In this document: positions 46,057 through 55,391 of the stretch, one piece after another
Layout of the letters: the number at the start of each line of letters is the position of its first letter
How positions within the stretch are numbered: the stretch's first letter is position 1
Origin: Planctomycetota bacterium
GTDB taxonomy: Bacteria > Planctomycetota > PLA2 > JAEUHO01
Length of the DNA: 64,000 nt
Assembly: GCA_029259775.1 (NCBI GenBank)
Contig: JAJDEN010000058.1
Location: 270,600 to 334,599, forward strand
Direction: 5' to 3'
Program-made: the position numbers and the translations under genes
The notes under the pieces: generated by a model
Database searches by the model: none
Seen by the model: only the letters and a program-made list of their open reading frames with translations
Told to the model about the DNA's origin: nothing

Positions 46057-47019
46057 CTAGAACTGTGTCGCCACGAAGTAACCCAGTGCGGCAATCAGAA
46101 TGCCGAGTCCGCACATCATCAGGAACTTCGTATGGCGACCCGAGTTGAGGTCCTTGACCGTCACCACGCGATCTTGCAGAGCGCGGGGCGTGTAGGTGGG
46201 TGCACTCGGCGGCGGCGCGCTGGGCGTCGTCGGCGTGGTGGGAGCGCCCGTGGAGGGCGTGTCGGCCGGAGGCGGCGTCGGGTTGCTCGAGGGCGGCGAA
46301 CCTGCAGCGCCTGCGCCGCCGCCACCGGAGGGCGGCGTGCGTGCGGGCGTGGTCGGGGCGGCCGGCGCCGCCGCTGCGACGGTTTGGCGTGCGCGCGCCG
46401 GACGGCGGCTCGTGCGAGCACGCGCCGTCGCCAGACCACCCTTGTTCACCGACTCGAGGACCATCCCTGCGAGCGACTTGAGGGTCGGGAAGACGCCTTC
46501 GCCGCGTGTCGCGGTGGCCTCGGTCATCGGGAAACCATGCGGATTGAGCTCGCTCTGCAACTCCTCGATCGTCATCGCATCGGGCAGGTCGCGCTTGTTG
46601 TACTGGATGATGATCGGCACGTCCTTGACGGTCTTGCCCATCTCCTTGAGGTTGTCCTCGAGGTCCGCGAGCGATTCCTTGTTCTCGCGCAGCTTCGCTG
46701 CGCTCGAGTCGGCCACGAAGACGATGCCGTCGACGCCCTGCAGCACCAGGCGGCGGGTCGACTTGTAGTAAATCTGACCGGGCACGGTGTAGAGCTGGAA
46801 CTTCGTGCTGATGCCGGCGATCTGACCGAGGTCGAGCGGCATGTAGTCGAAGTACAGCGTGCGTTCGCCCGTGGTCGCGATGGACGTAAGATCACCGCGG
46901 TGACCGTCCGGCGCCTTGGCGTGGATCAGTTCCAGGTTCGTCGTCTTCCCCGACATGCCGGGGCCGTAGTAGACGATTTTGCACTGGATCTCCTTCTGCG
47001 CGAAGTTGATCTGGACCAT
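46057..47019 (-). CDS. mglA: MglA-like Ras-family GTPase with a C-terminal membrane anchor
   Basis: 320 residues. Residues 1-195 are an MglA GTPase: P-loop YYGPGMSGKTTNLE (about 18-30), switch segment LYTVPGQIYYKSTRR with TVPGQ at 78-82 (DxxG replaced as in MglA), and NKRDLP (141-146). Normal MglA stops near 195; here a Pro/Thr/Ala linker (about 205-275) and a transmembrane helix (about 297-318, FLMMCGLGILIAALGYFV) are added, so the switch is tethered to the membrane. Stop/start spacing places it between two roadblock genes. Likely role: polarity or regulation of surface machinery. Confidence 0.9.
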   Translation of the reverse strand: MVQINFAQKEIQCKIVYYGPGMSGKTTNLELIHAKAPDGHRGDLTSIATTGERTLYFDYMPLDLGQIAGISTKFQLYTVPGQIYYKSTRRLVLQGVDGIVFVADSSAAKLRENKESLADLEDNLKEMGKTVKDVPIIIQYNKRDLPDAMTIEELQSELNPHGFPMTEATATRGEGVFPTLKSLAGMVLESVNKGGLATARARTSRRPARARQTVAAAAPAAPTTPARTPPSGGGGAGAAGSPPSSNPTPPPADTPSTGAPTTPTTPSAPPPSAPTYTPRALQDRVVTVKDLNSGRHTKFLMMCGLGILIAALGYFVATQF

Positions 47020-47048
47020 CTCGTCGTCGCTCCGTGTCTCTTGTCTGA

Positions 47049-47408
47049 CTAATCTGTGGGTGCCAGGTTGGCGGCACGGACAAGCCGGTTCGCCGCACTC
47101 TGGATCTCGATGCTGCCCGGCCCGATTTCGAGCCGTGCGCCGACGAGCACCATCAAGTAGATGGGACCCGCTTCCGCGAGGACGACCTTGCCGTGTTCGG
47201 CGGCCACCTCGACGTGACTGAACTCGTGGATGCCGGCCGCCCGCAGGCTGTCTCCGACTTCCGTGACGAGCGCCGCGCCAAGCGCGCTGAGGCGCTCCAC
47301 GTCGACGCCCTCGTTGACCTCGGCGGCGACGAGCATGCCGTCGCGGGCGACCACGAGGGAGCCGCGGGCGCTGATCGTGTCGTTGAGCTCGCGCAAGATG
47401 TTCTTCAC
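47049..47408 (-). CDS. MglB-like roadblock/LC7 protein
   Basis: 119 residues, GTG start at 47408 overlapping the previous stop (GTGA at 47405-47408). Roadblock/LC7 fold with GSLVVARDGMLVAAEV, LSALGAALVTEVGDSL and KVVLAEAGPIYLMVLV; it is close to MglB in size and is immediately upstream of mglA, the arrangement known from Myxococcus mglBA, where MglB is the GTPase-activating protein. Confidence 0.87.
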   Translation of the reverse strand: MKNILRELNDTISARGSLVVARDGMLVAAEVNEGVDVERLSALGAALVTEVGDSLRAAGIHEFSHVEVAAEHGKVVLAEAGPIYLMVLVGARLEIGPGSIEIQSAANRLVRAANLAPTD

Positions 47409-48601
47409 GACGCGGCCCTCCCCGTGACGGACTCGAGGGCGCTTGCAAGGCGCTCCCAGGTGCGCGTGGGTTCGCTGGAAGACGGCGCGCGTGCGCCGAC
47501 CATGACGTTGCCGATCTTGCCGACCATCACGTTGCCGTGGCGGCTGCGGATCGTGCAGCGACGGAACTTGCCCATGTCGAACTCACGCGCTTGCGGGAAG
47601 ACCTTGGCGCTGATCGTGCGGACGACATCGACGAAGCCCGAATCCGGGGCCGCCGCCGCGGGCGCGGCCGTGGCAGCGCGCGGCGCACCGAGGAGCGTGC
47701 CGGCCATCTCGTCGTAGGCGGGCTCGGTTCCGGGGTTCTCGGGTTCGACGGGCGGGGGTGCTTTCGGCGCCGCGCCGTTTCCCGTGGTGGCGTGAACCAC
47801 GACGCTTCCGTCGCGGCGCAGGAGGACGACCTCGTCCACGGTGCCTTCGGCAATCATGAGGCTTACGACGTCATCCGCCGCGTCCTCCTTCAGCTCGGTG
47901 CGGCCGGCGCGGCGCTGCGAGAGCGGCCAGTCGAGGGGATCGCGTGCGAGCTGGCCTTCGAACTCCATGCGTTCGAAGAGGCCGTCCACGCGTTCCTCGG
48001 CGTTGGCGTCGGCGACCTCCTCCATGACGGCGAAGGCGGCTTCCATGGCGCTGGTCTCAGGGGCCATGCGCTGCAGGGTTTCGTACATCGAGGCGAGCGA
48101 GCCGCGGGCGTCGATGCAGAAGTAGAGTTCGGCGAGGAGCAGGCGCGGCTGGAGTGCCATGCCATTGAGGTTTGCCGCGCGCAGCAGGTGGTCGTGGGCA
48201 CGGTGGCCGTGGCGCGCCTGGAGTTCGTCGAGGAAGAGTTCCAAGAGCATCTCACCGAGCAGGAGGTGCGGCGTGTCGCGCGTCGGGTGCGCTTCGACGT
48301 AGTGCTCGGCCTTGCGGCGCGCCTCTTCCGGGAGTTCGAGCTCCTGGTAGAGCTTCACCAACTCCTCGTAGGCGATCGGATCGGCGTTCGACTCGATACG
48401 GGCCTCGAGGCGCCGCATCATCTTGTGGCCTCGGGCACGACGGATCGAGAGACGCAGATCCAGCAACCCCGAAGCCTCGGGAAAGCGCTGCAGCCCTCGC
48501 TCCACGACGCGCGCGGCGTCGTCAAGCTTGCCGGACGCGAGCTTCTGACGCGCTCGATCAACGAGCGCGCCGACGCTGCGGCCTCCAAACCAGCCAGTCA
48601 T
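47405..48601 (-). CDS. TPR protein with C-terminal roadblock-like domain
   Basis: 398 residues from the ATG at 48601. The first 200 or so residues are helical repeats of TPR type (LASGKLDDAARVVERGLQRF; ELELPEEARRKAEHYVEAHP; HLLLGEMLLELFLDEL). After a proline-rich linker, a roadblock/LC7-like region follows: DVVSLMIAEGTVDEVVLLRR with DGSVVVHATTG, and GFVDVVRTISAKVFPQA, then FRRCTIRSRHGNVMVGKIGN. It is coupled to the MglB-like gene by GTGA. Probably an adaptor for the MglA switch. Confidence 0.78.
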   Translation of the reverse strand: MTGWFGGRSVGALVDRARQKLASGKLDDAARVVERGLQRFPEASGLLDLRLSIRRARGHKMMRRLEARIESNADPIAYEELVKLYQELELPEEARRKAEHYVEAHPTRDTPHLLLGEMLLELFLDELQARHGHRAHDHLLRAANLNGMALQPRLLLAELYFCIDARGSLASMYETLQRMAPETSAMEAAFAVMEEVADANAEERVDGLFERMEFEGQLARDPLDWPLSQRRAGRTELKEDAADDVVSLMIAEGTVDEVVLLRRDGSVVVHATTGNGAAPKAPPPVEPENPGTEPAYDEMAGTLLGAPRAATAAPAAAAPDSGFVDVVRTISAKVFPQAREFDMGKFRRCTIRSRHGNVMVGKIGNVMVGARAPSSSEPTRTWERLASALESVTGRAAS

Positions 48602-48701
48602 TCGTCCCACAGGGTCTCCGTCACCCCGCCAGCGGGGTCGGTTCAAGCAAAGGCCTATCGACAGGATCTGCCCCGAAGGTGTAGGGCTCTCCGGGGAAGG
48701 C

Positions 48702-51700
48702 TCAGACCTCGATGGATACGAGGCGTCCGGCCACCAACACGTACACGGCGTTGCCCAGGCGCAGCGGGGGCGCATCGGCGCGGCCACCCAGCGGGGCGCT
48801 CCAGAGCGCTTGCTTGGGCTTTGTCAGGTCGATGACCCGCAGGAGGCCGGAGGCGGTGGTCGCGAAGAGCAGCCCATCGTCGCCGCCCCCGAGGAACTCG
48901 AGGCCCGTGCCCAGTCCCTTCAGGCGGACAGGGGCCTTGGCGTCCTTCGCGAGCCAGTACGCGCCGTCGCTCGCAATCCAGGCCACGCCTGCATCGGAGA
49001 CCCAGGCGGGCCGGTCGATGGCCGGCTGGGCGTCGCCGCGCGGCGAGACGGTGCCCGCGGCATCGACGTAGCGGCAGCCGCCGGCACCGCCACCGAGGAC
49101 CACGCAGCCCTCGCCGAGCGGAAGCGCGATGGCGGGTCCGCGCGCGGCCGCCGCGATGGGCTTGGCGTCGCCGGTCTTCGGGTCGATGCGGTACACGGCC
49201 CCGGTCGTGGTGGCGATCAGGATGCCCATCGCGCTGCGCATGGGGGCCTGGGTCGGCGGTCCGGGAAGCTCGACGCGCCATACCGCGTCGCCCGATTGCG
49301 CCTTGAAGCCGTAGAGGACGCCGATCTCGTCCACCACGACGAGGTGGCCCGCGATGGAGAGGGGTGCGCGTACCAAGCGTCCGCTCGCTTGGACTTCCCA
49401 GCTCTCGCCGCTCGGTGGCTGGACCTGGAGGGTGCGGTGCCCGCGGACGAGCCACTCGAGTCCGCCGACCAGCCGGCCACCCAGTTGGATCGGGTCCTGG
49501 CCATTCTCGAGTCGCGTGCCGGGCACGAGACGGCCGTCGCTCGGCGCAGCGGCGTAGATGGTCCGGCCCGCGGCGCCCGCGACCAGCGGCATGCCGCCGC
49601 CGCTCCAGAGCGCCTTGAACGTACTGACTGGATCGCCGACGGCCCAGCGCGCACCGGGGCGGAGCGTGCCGTGGAAGAGCGGCTTCCATGTGGTCAACTC
49701 ACGGGCCTCGCGGCGAATCTGCGCGAAGCTCGGAAGGCGCTTCTTCACGTGTGTGTGGCCGGGCAGGCGCAGGTGCAGCGTGGGCATGGTGACGAAGACG
49801 GAGTACGTGAACACGCACGGTGTCCGCAGTCCGGTGTCCTTGTTCTCGAGCCAGACTTCCGCGCCGGCGGGAGATGACGTCACCTTCACCGGGAAGGGCA
49901 GCTTGCGCGTCAGGTCGCTGTCGAGCAGCTCCCGCACGGCGCCCATGCCGGTCTCGAACGCGCCGGGGAGGTCACCGGCGTCCGTCTGCTCCACCATCTG
50001 GTCGCGCAGTAGCTCGAAGCGTTCGTAGTACTCATCGACGAGCCCGAGCAGGCGCCTGGCGTCGGACAGCGTGGCAGGGTCATTGAAGGCGAGGTTGCGG
50101 GCCTCGCGCAGCTGGCGTCGTGCTGCTGCGAACTGCCCGTCCTTGTGCTCCTTGAGCGCGAGGGCGAGCGAGGTGCGCGCGCGGCCCGCCAGCTCGTCGA
50201 CAGCGGCCTTCGCGCGGCCGTACGCCTGGTGCCGCCGGCTCATGAGCGCCTCGTAGCGCCCCTTGTGCTCCCGGGCGTAGCCGAAGGCCTCGGAACGCGT
50301 GATCTCGTCCGCGTAGCCGCTCAGCTGGGCCTGCGTTGCCGCCATGGTCGTCTTGACCGCCGCCAGAAGCTCCGCCGCGGCCTGTCCCAAGCCCTCGTCG
50401 TGGTCGTGGGCGCTGGCCGCCGCCTGCGCCCGCGTCTCGAAGGCAGCGATGAGTTCGTCGCTCTTCTTCTCGCCGAGGACGATGGCGTTCAACGCCTGCT
50501 CGTTGGAGAGCACGATCTCGTTCGACGAGCTGTCGCGCGAGGTCCACCATGCGAAGCCGGCGGCGCCGCCGATCGAGAGCATGAGGATCAGGATCATCAC
50601 GATGCGAGCACGGTGGCCGCGACGACGGCGCTTGCCGTCCATCTCGCTCTGCCGGCGGTGTGCGTCGGCATGGCCGGGATCGAGCTCCAGCACGCGACGG
50701 AGCATCTGCCGCGCGGCCGTCGTGCGGTCCGTCGCCATGAGCTCCTCGCAGCGCGTGTAGAGCGCCGCGGCAGCCTCCTTGCGAGCACCGCCCGCGGCGA
50801 ACAGATCTGCGAGCAGCAGCAGGTCCTCGCCGGGAGCGTCGCCGCACTCGATGAAGCCCTGGAGGCGCAGTGCGGCTTCCGTCGGGCGTCCGCCCGTCGT
50901 GCCGCCATGGATCAGGTCGCGCAGCGCCTGGGTCGCCAGCGTGCGGTACTCCTGCAGCCACGGACGCCGACGTAGGTAGTAGTCGCACACGCGCGCCGCG
51001 GTCGGGAAGTCGCCGTCCCGCAGGCGCAGGGCGCGGCTGAGCGCCTCGAAGACGGCCGGGGCCTCATCCTCCTCGCTGAGTGCCGCGAACGTGTCGAGCT
51101 CGGCCGCCGCGGCCGCCGGTTCGCCGGACGCCTCGAGGGCGTCGGCCAGACGCAGGCGGACATCCGTGGGGGCGTCGCCGCGTTCGATGCAGCGCATGAG
51201 GAGCGGCAGGGCACGCGCCGCTTCGCCGCGTACCAGCTGGTCCTCGGCCCGCAGCATGAGGTCTTCGGTCGGGACGGCGCGAATGCCGCCGTCCTGGTGC
51301 AGGGCCGCCGCGATGAGCATGACCGCGTACGGGGTCGCGTGGCAGGTCTCGGCGATATGGCCGATGCTGCGGAAACCGTCGATCAGCGGGACGACCTCTT
51401 CGGCCAGCACCGGGTCCGTGTCGTCCGCGTCGGCGAGATCGACCTCGATGCCCGTGCCTTCGTAGATCTCGCTGGGGCTCGGAACCGCCTCCGAGACGGT
51501 GTTCCAGTGATCGAGCATGCGGGCGAGGTCGAGCAGGAGGCTCTCCACGCTCAGCAGCGGCTTGACCGGCACGCCGTCGGAGCGGTCCGCGGTGAGGGCT
51601 TGGCCCTCGACGAACTCGAAGCCGGCGACGGACGTGAGCTGCGCCTCGAAGAGCTGCTCGAGGGTGGCTTCCTTGCGCAGCTCGGCCGCGAGGTCGGCAT

Positions 51701-51995
51701 CCAGCAGACCCATGGATTCCATGACGCTCAGGAGGTTGCGACCGGATTCCTGATGCCGCTCGATGGCTCGGTCCAAGCGGCCGTCGGCGCCCAGTTGGTG
51801 GCGTCGCGCGAGGCGCAGGATCGACGTGGTGATGTACGGATCCTGCTCCAGCACCGTCAGCTTCCCGCTGTCGAGGAAGATGGTCCGGGTGCCGCCCTCG
51901 GCCTCCAGGACGAGGGTCCCCTGCTTCTGGTTGAAGGCGAGCATTTGAAGCAGCTCGCAGAGATTGAAGGTCTCGAGGGTGCCCTTGATGCTCAC
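48702..51995 (-). CDS. Large membrane protein: DUF4388 + TPR-like + PEGA + PQQ-type propeller
   Basis: 1097 residues. Residues about 1-110 are a DUF4388 (PATAN) domain (MSIKGTLETFNLCELLQMLA, RKQGTLVLEAEGG-like), found in bacterial signalling proteins. Helical repeats fill about 230-440; a transmembrane helix lies near 463-485 (IVMILILMLSIGGAAGFAWW). The extracytoplasmic part has a long helical region, a PEGA-like sandwich (about 700-760, VKVTSSPAGAEVWLENKD) and a PQQ/Kelch-like beta-propeller (about 770-1097, with WEVQASGRLVRAPLSIAGHL and GAVYRIDPKTGDAK). It is the first gene of the five-gene operon and may carry an outside signal to the MglA module. Confidence 0.86.
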   Translation of the reverse strand: MSIKGTLETFNLCELLQMLAFNQKQGTLVLEAEGGTRTIFLDSGKLTVLEQDPYITTSILRLARRHQLGADGRLDRAIERHQESGRNLLSVMESMGLLDADLAAELRKEATLEQLFEAQLTSVAGFEFVEGQALTADRSDGVPVKPLLSVESLLLDLARMLDHWNTVSEAVPSPSEIYEGTGIEVDLADADDTDPVLAEEVVPLIDGFRSIGHIAETCHATPYAVMLIAAALHQDGGIRAVPTEDLMLRAEDQLVRGEAARALPLLMRCIERGDAPTDVRLRLADALEASGEPAAAAAELDTFAALSEEDEAPAVFEALSRALRLRDGDFPTAARVCDYYLRRRPWLQEYRTLATQALRDLIHGGTTGGRPTEAALRLQGFIECGDAPGEDLLLLADLFAAGGARKEAAAALYTRCEELMATDRTTAARQMLRRVLELDPGHADAHRRQSEMDGKRRRRGHRARIVMILILMLSIGGAAGFAWWTSRDSSSNEIVLSNEQALNAIVLGEKKSDELIAAFETRAQAAASAHDHDEGLGQAAAELLAAVKTTMAATQAQLSGYADEITRSEAFGYAREHKGRYEALMSRRHQAYGRAKAAVDELAGRARTSLALALKEHKDGQFAAARRQLREARNLAFNDPATLSDARRLLGLVDEYYERFELLRDQMVEQTDAGDLPGAFETGMGAVRELLDSDLTRKLPFPVKVTSSPAGAEVWLENKDTGLRTPCVFTYSVFVTMPTLHLRLPGHTHVKKRLPSFAQIRREARELTTWKPLFHGTLRPGARWAVGDPVSTFKALWSGGGMPLVAGAAGRTIYAAAPSDGRLVPGTRLENGQDPIQLGGRLVGGLEWLVRGHRTLQVQPPSGESWEVQASGRLVRAPLSIAGHLVVVDEIGVLYGFKAQSGDAVWRVELPGPPTQAPMRSAMGILIATTTGAVYRIDPKTGDAKPIAAAARGPAIALPLGEGCVVLGGGAGGCRYVDAAGTVSPRGDAQPAIDRPAWVSDAGVAWIASDGAYWLAKDAKAPVRLKGLGTGLEFLGGGDDGLLFATTASGLLRVIDLTKPKQALWSAPLGGRADAPPLRLGNAVYVLVAGRLVSIEV

Positions 51996-52148
51996 GTATC
52001 ACTCCGAGTCGGCCCGCATTGCGGGCGCAGGAGGGCCGCACTACACTGGCCCGCCACGGTTGCTTGCGCCTCTCCTATCGGCCCAGCCCGGTGTGGTGGT
52101 GAAGGAGACCGTTCACGTCCTCAGGATTCCCCCCCAGAGGCCTGTTCC
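51996..52148. other. Divergent intergenic region
   Basis: 153 bp between the divergent DUF4388 gene and the TPR-like gene; it must hold both promoters. Only weak palindromes (CCCGCATTGCGGG, 52014-52026) are visible, and no clear -10/-35 pair. Confidence 0.3.
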
Positions 52149-52661
52149 ATGCGGTTTGTAAATCCCCTCCGTCCCGTCACGTCGCGTGTCGGGTCGGCGA
52201 TCTGGTCCTGGTTTGGTCACCGGCGCTTGCGCCGCGGCGATCACCGGGGCGCGATCGCGGCGTTCCAGAAGGCCCTGCACAGGCGTCCAGGCAGCTTTGC
52301 GGAGCTCATGAACGTCGCGCAGGCCCACCTGTGTGCGCGCGAGTTGCACGAGGCCCGGCGCTACCTCGCCCAGGCGCGTGAGGCCGATCCGACGCGCTAT
52401 GACCTGCGCGCCGCCGCCCTGCTCGCCCGCTGCGGCTACGACATCGAGTCGATCTGCCGCCCCCTGCCGCCCGTGCGGCCCGAGCCGGTCGCCCAGGCAG
52501 CGGGCCGCGTGGGTCGCAGCATGACCGCCGCAAACCATCCCTTCGGCGACTGCGCCGACGTGGACGAGTACACGCGCTTCCGCGCCATGCCGCCCATCTC
52601 CCGCGGGGAGATCGAGACCACGGATTGGGACTCGATCATCAGTGACCTGCTCGACGATTGA
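52149..52661 (+). CDS. Small TPR-like protein
   Basis: 170 residues. Two TPR-like helical hairpins (about 30-95: LRRGDHRGAIAAFQKALHRR; LCARELHEARRYLAQAREAD), then a short unstructured acidic C-terminus ending SDLLDD. AGAGG lies 8 bases before the ATG. Its 3' end lies inside a 15-bp inverted repeat. Divergent from the signalling operon; could be a partner, but no direct link is visible. Confidence 0.72.
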   Translation: MRFVNPLRPVTSRVGSAIWSWFGHRRLRRGDHRGAIAAFQKALHRRPGSFAELMNVAQAHLCARELHEARRYLAQAREADPTRYDLRAAALLARCGYDIESICRPLPPVRPEPVAQAAGRVGRSMTAANHPFGDCADVDEYTRFRAMPPISRGEIETTDWDSIISDLLDD

Positions 52662-52756
52662 CGAGGCCGCCGCCCAGCAGCGTCGGCGTCGTCCTCGCGT
52701 GGCAGACCACGCAACGTCCTAGCCTCCTTGCTGGACATCCAGCCTCGTCAATCGTC
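52653..52756 (+). ncRNA. Structured intergenic element (nested stems)
   Basis: GACGATTGACGAGGC (52653-52667) and GCCTCGTCAATCGTC (52742-52756) are perfect 15-bp inverted repeats 74 bp apart. Inside, CCAGCA (52674-52679) can pair with TGCTGG (52729-52734), and GCGTGG/CCACGC (52697-52702, 52707-52712) forms a stem with loop CAGA. The left arm includes the TPR gene's TGA stop (52659-52661). It lies 130 bp before the GTG of the TatD gene. Possible structured RNA, leader or terminator; no known class recognised. Confidence 0.45.
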
Positions 52757-52885
52757 AGTCGGGGGAGGGCTGGAAGAGCCCGTAGCGTTTTGTTCGCTGT
52801 TTCTCGGCGGGGCGCATGAGGGGAAACCGGGTAGGCTCGCGGCCGTTGGAAGGGGCGACCCCTTCCCAGGGCGAGGAGCCATCCC

Positions 52886-53719
52886 GTGAAGATCTTCGAG
52901 CCGCACATCCATCTCTACGCGCGCACGACGGACGACTACGAGCGCCTGGCGCTCTGCGGCGTCCGCGCCGTCGTCGAGCCGTCGTTCTGGCTCGGCCAGC
53001 CGCGTACCTCGATCGGGTCCTTCGTCGACTACTGGGCCGCGATCGCGGGCTACGAGAACCAGCGCGCCGCCGGCTTCATGATCGACCAGTACCACACGAT
53101 CAGCGTCAACCCGCGCGAGGCCAACGACGAGGGGCTCGCCACGGAGGCGCTCGACGCCATGCTGCCCTTCCTCGATGGGGAGCGCTGCGTCGCCGTCGGC
53201 GAGATCGGTTACGACGACATCACCATGGCCGAAGAGCGCATCATGATCGCGCAGATCGAGATGGCGATCGAGCGCGACATGCCGCTGCTCATCCACTCGC
53301 CGCACCGCGAGAAGCGTCAGGGCACGAAGCGCAACTTCGACATCCTGCGCGACATGGGCGTCCACCCCGACAAGGTGCTCTACGACCACAACACCGAAGA
53401 GACGATGGACATCGCCCGTGACTTCGGCTGCTGGGCGGGCATGACGGTCTACCCGTTCACGAAGCTGTCGCCCGAGCGTGCCGCGAACCTGCTCGACACC
53501 TACGGGCACGAGCGCTGCATGATCAACAGCAGCGCCGACTGGGGCATCAGCGATCCGCTGATGGTGCCCAAGACCATCCTCGAGCTGCGCCGCCGCGGCT
53601 GGGATGACACGCGCCTCGAGGAGCTCGTCTGGAACAACCCGCGCGACTTCTACGCGCAGTCCGGACGCCTCCAGGCCCCGACGCTCGACGTCGAGACCCC
53701 CGTCGCCGCCACGGTCTAG
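52886..53719 (+). CDS. TatD-family metal-dependent hydrolase
   Basis: 277 residues from a GTG at 52886 with GAGGAG at 52873-52878. TIM-barrel amidohydrolase-like: EPHIHLYART (HxH metal motif), VAVGEIGYDD (Glu), PLLIHSPHR (His), VLYDHNTEETM, and SSADWGISDP (Asp). This resembles the TatD-like proteins of the ebo (EboB-type) group more than classical nuclease TatD; the N-terminal stretch ALCGVRAVVEPSFWLGQPRT is characteristic as I recall. Substrate unknown. Confidence 0.84.
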   Translation: MKIFEPHIHLYARTTDDYERLALCGVRAVVEPSFWLGQPRTSIGSFVDYWAAIAGYENQRAAGFMIDQYHTISVNPREANDEGLATEALDAMLPFLDGERCVAVGEIGYDDITMAEERIMIAQIEMAIERDMPLLIHSPHREKRQGTKRNFDILRDMGVHPDKVLYDHNTEETMDIARDFGCWAGMTVYPFTKLSPERAANLLDTYGHERCMINSSADWGISDPLMVPKTILELRRRGWDDTRLEELVWNNPRDFYAQSGRLQAPTLDVETPVAATV

Positions 53720-53808
53720 CCGCACCTGCGCCCCCCGGGTGAACCGGCTCGGACGCCGTCCGTTGCATCAGGCACGGCGGTCCCGCGCCCCGCCGCGGAG
53801 GTCTCGTC

Positions 53809-55323
53809 ATGCGTGCAGTTTGTTGGTCCGGTCTCCTTCTTCTCCTCCTGCTCGTGGGATCGCCCGCCGCCGTCCAGGCCGATGAAGGTGAGCGCCAGCC
53901 CGCCGCCAAGACGGCCGACGTGGCGCTCCAAGCCCTGAAGCTGCGCATGGAAGCGCGCATCAAGGAAGGCGAGCTGCTCAGCAAGAGCGGGCGCCTCGAG
54001 GAGGCCCTGGAGGCCTACCGCAGCGTCGGCAAGCTCTATGAGCGCGGCATGCAGGAAGTCCGCGCCCTGATCGCCGCCCTCGGCGCCCAGCCGGCGCGCG
54101 TACCGATCGGCAAGGGGCAAAGCGCAGGTGGGCCGTTCGCGAGCCGCGGCCGAGGCGGGGTCGATAGGCCCTCCGTGAGCGACGACGAGGCACCGCGCGT
54201 GCGCGTCCGCGCCGCCGATGGCAAGGCTTCGATCGCGGCCGGCCTCGCGTGGCTGGCCGCTCACCAGGGGCCCGACGGTCGCTTCGGCGCTTCGGACTTC
54301 GCGAACTGGTGCGACGGCAAGCCCGTGCTCGGCGAGGCGTTCTCGCCCGACGGTCGTGGCAAGGCCGTTCATGACGTCGGCACGACCGGCCTGGCCGTGC
54401 TCGCGTTCCTCGGGGCGGGCCACACCAACCGCGGGAAGCATCCGTACGCCAAGGTCGTGGGCAAGGCCTTGCGCTACCTCAAGAGCGTCCAGGACCCCGA
54501 GGGCTGCTTCGGGCCGCGCGCGACCCAGCAGTACATCTACCACCACGGCATCGCCTCGCTGGCGATGGTCGAGGCCTACGCGATGACCCGCAGCCCGATC
54601 TTCAAGGGCAGCGCGCAGCGGGCCCTCGACTTCATCGCGGTCTCGCGCAACCCGTACATGGCGTGGCGCTACGGCGTGAAGCCCGGCGACAACGACACGT
54701 CCGTCACGACGTGGATGGTCATGGCGCTCAAGAGCGCGAAGCTGGTCAACGAGGCCGATGTCCGCAAGGGTCACGCGGCGAGCCTCACCATCGACGAGAC
54801 CGCCTTCGACGGCGCACGCGCGTGGCTCGACAAGGTCACGGATCCCGACTACGGGCGCGTTGGCTACAACCAGCGCGGCAGCGGCCCGGCCCGCACGCAT
54901 GAGATGGTGGACAAGTTCCCCAGCACGAAGTCCGAGGCCATGACCGCGGCGGGCATCCTCATGCGCGTGCTCATGGGGGAGGACCCGCGCAAGAGCGCAC
55001 TCGTCACCAAGGGCGCAAGTCTGGTGAGCAAGCTCCCGCCCACGTGGAACACCGAGGACGGCTCGATCGACATGTACTACTGGTACTACGGCACGCTTGC
55101 GATGTATCAGGTAGGTGGCAGGCACTGGGCCAACTGGAACAAGGCACTCGACAAGACGCTTCGCTCCCACCAGCGGATGGAAGGCAGCGCCTGCATGTAC
55201 AAGGGCTCGTGGGACCCCGTGGGGCCGTGGGGCCTCGAGGGCGGCCGCGTCGCCTCGACGGCGATGATGATCATGTGTCTCGAGGTCTCGTACCGCCACG
55301 CGCGCGTCCTCGGCGTGAAGTAG
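53809..55323 (+). CDS. Secreted prenyltransferase/squalene-oxidase-fold protein
   Basis: 504 residues, GGAGG before the ATG, signal peptide VCWSGLLLLLLLVGSPAAVQ. After a coiled-coil-like stretch (about 40-90) comes an alpha/alpha toroid (about 140-500) with GLAWLAAHQGPDGRFG, TGLAVLAFLGAGHTNRGKH, VQDPEGCFGPRATQQYIYHH and RYGVKPGDNDTSVT. Without the cyclase DxDD motif it is unlikely to be a terpene cyclase. It is clearly homologous, about half identical by eye, to the C-terminal half of the protein at 7028-9847. Confidence 0.85.
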   Translation: MRAVCWSGLLLLLLLVGSPAAVQADEGERQPAAKTADVALQALKLRMEARIKEGELLSKSGRLEEALEAYRSVGKLYERGMQEVRALIAALGAQPARVPIGKGQSAGGPFASRGRGGVDRPSVSDDEAPRVRVRAADGKASIAAGLAWLAAHQGPDGRFGASDFANWCDGKPVLGEAFSPDGRGKAVHDVGTTGLAVLAFLGAGHTNRGKHPYAKVVGKALRYLKSVQDPEGCFGPRATQQYIYHHGIASLAMVEAYAMTRSPIFKGSAQRALDFIAVSRNPYMAWRYGVKPGDNDTSVTTWMVMALKSAKLVNEADVRKGHAASLTIDETAFDGARAWLDKVTDPDYGRVGYNQRGSGPARTHEMVDKFPSTKSEAMTAAGILMRVLMGEDPRKSALVTKGASLVSKLPPTWNTEDGSIDMYYWYYGTLAMYQVGGRHWANWNKALDKTLRSHQRMEGSACMYKGSWDPVGPWGLEGGRVASTAMMIMCLEVSYRHARVLGVK

Positions 55324-55391
55324 CCCGATGACGCGCCCTGCGGCGTGCGACTTGGTCGGGTCCTGCGCCCGCGCCGGGTACAACCGCCGTC

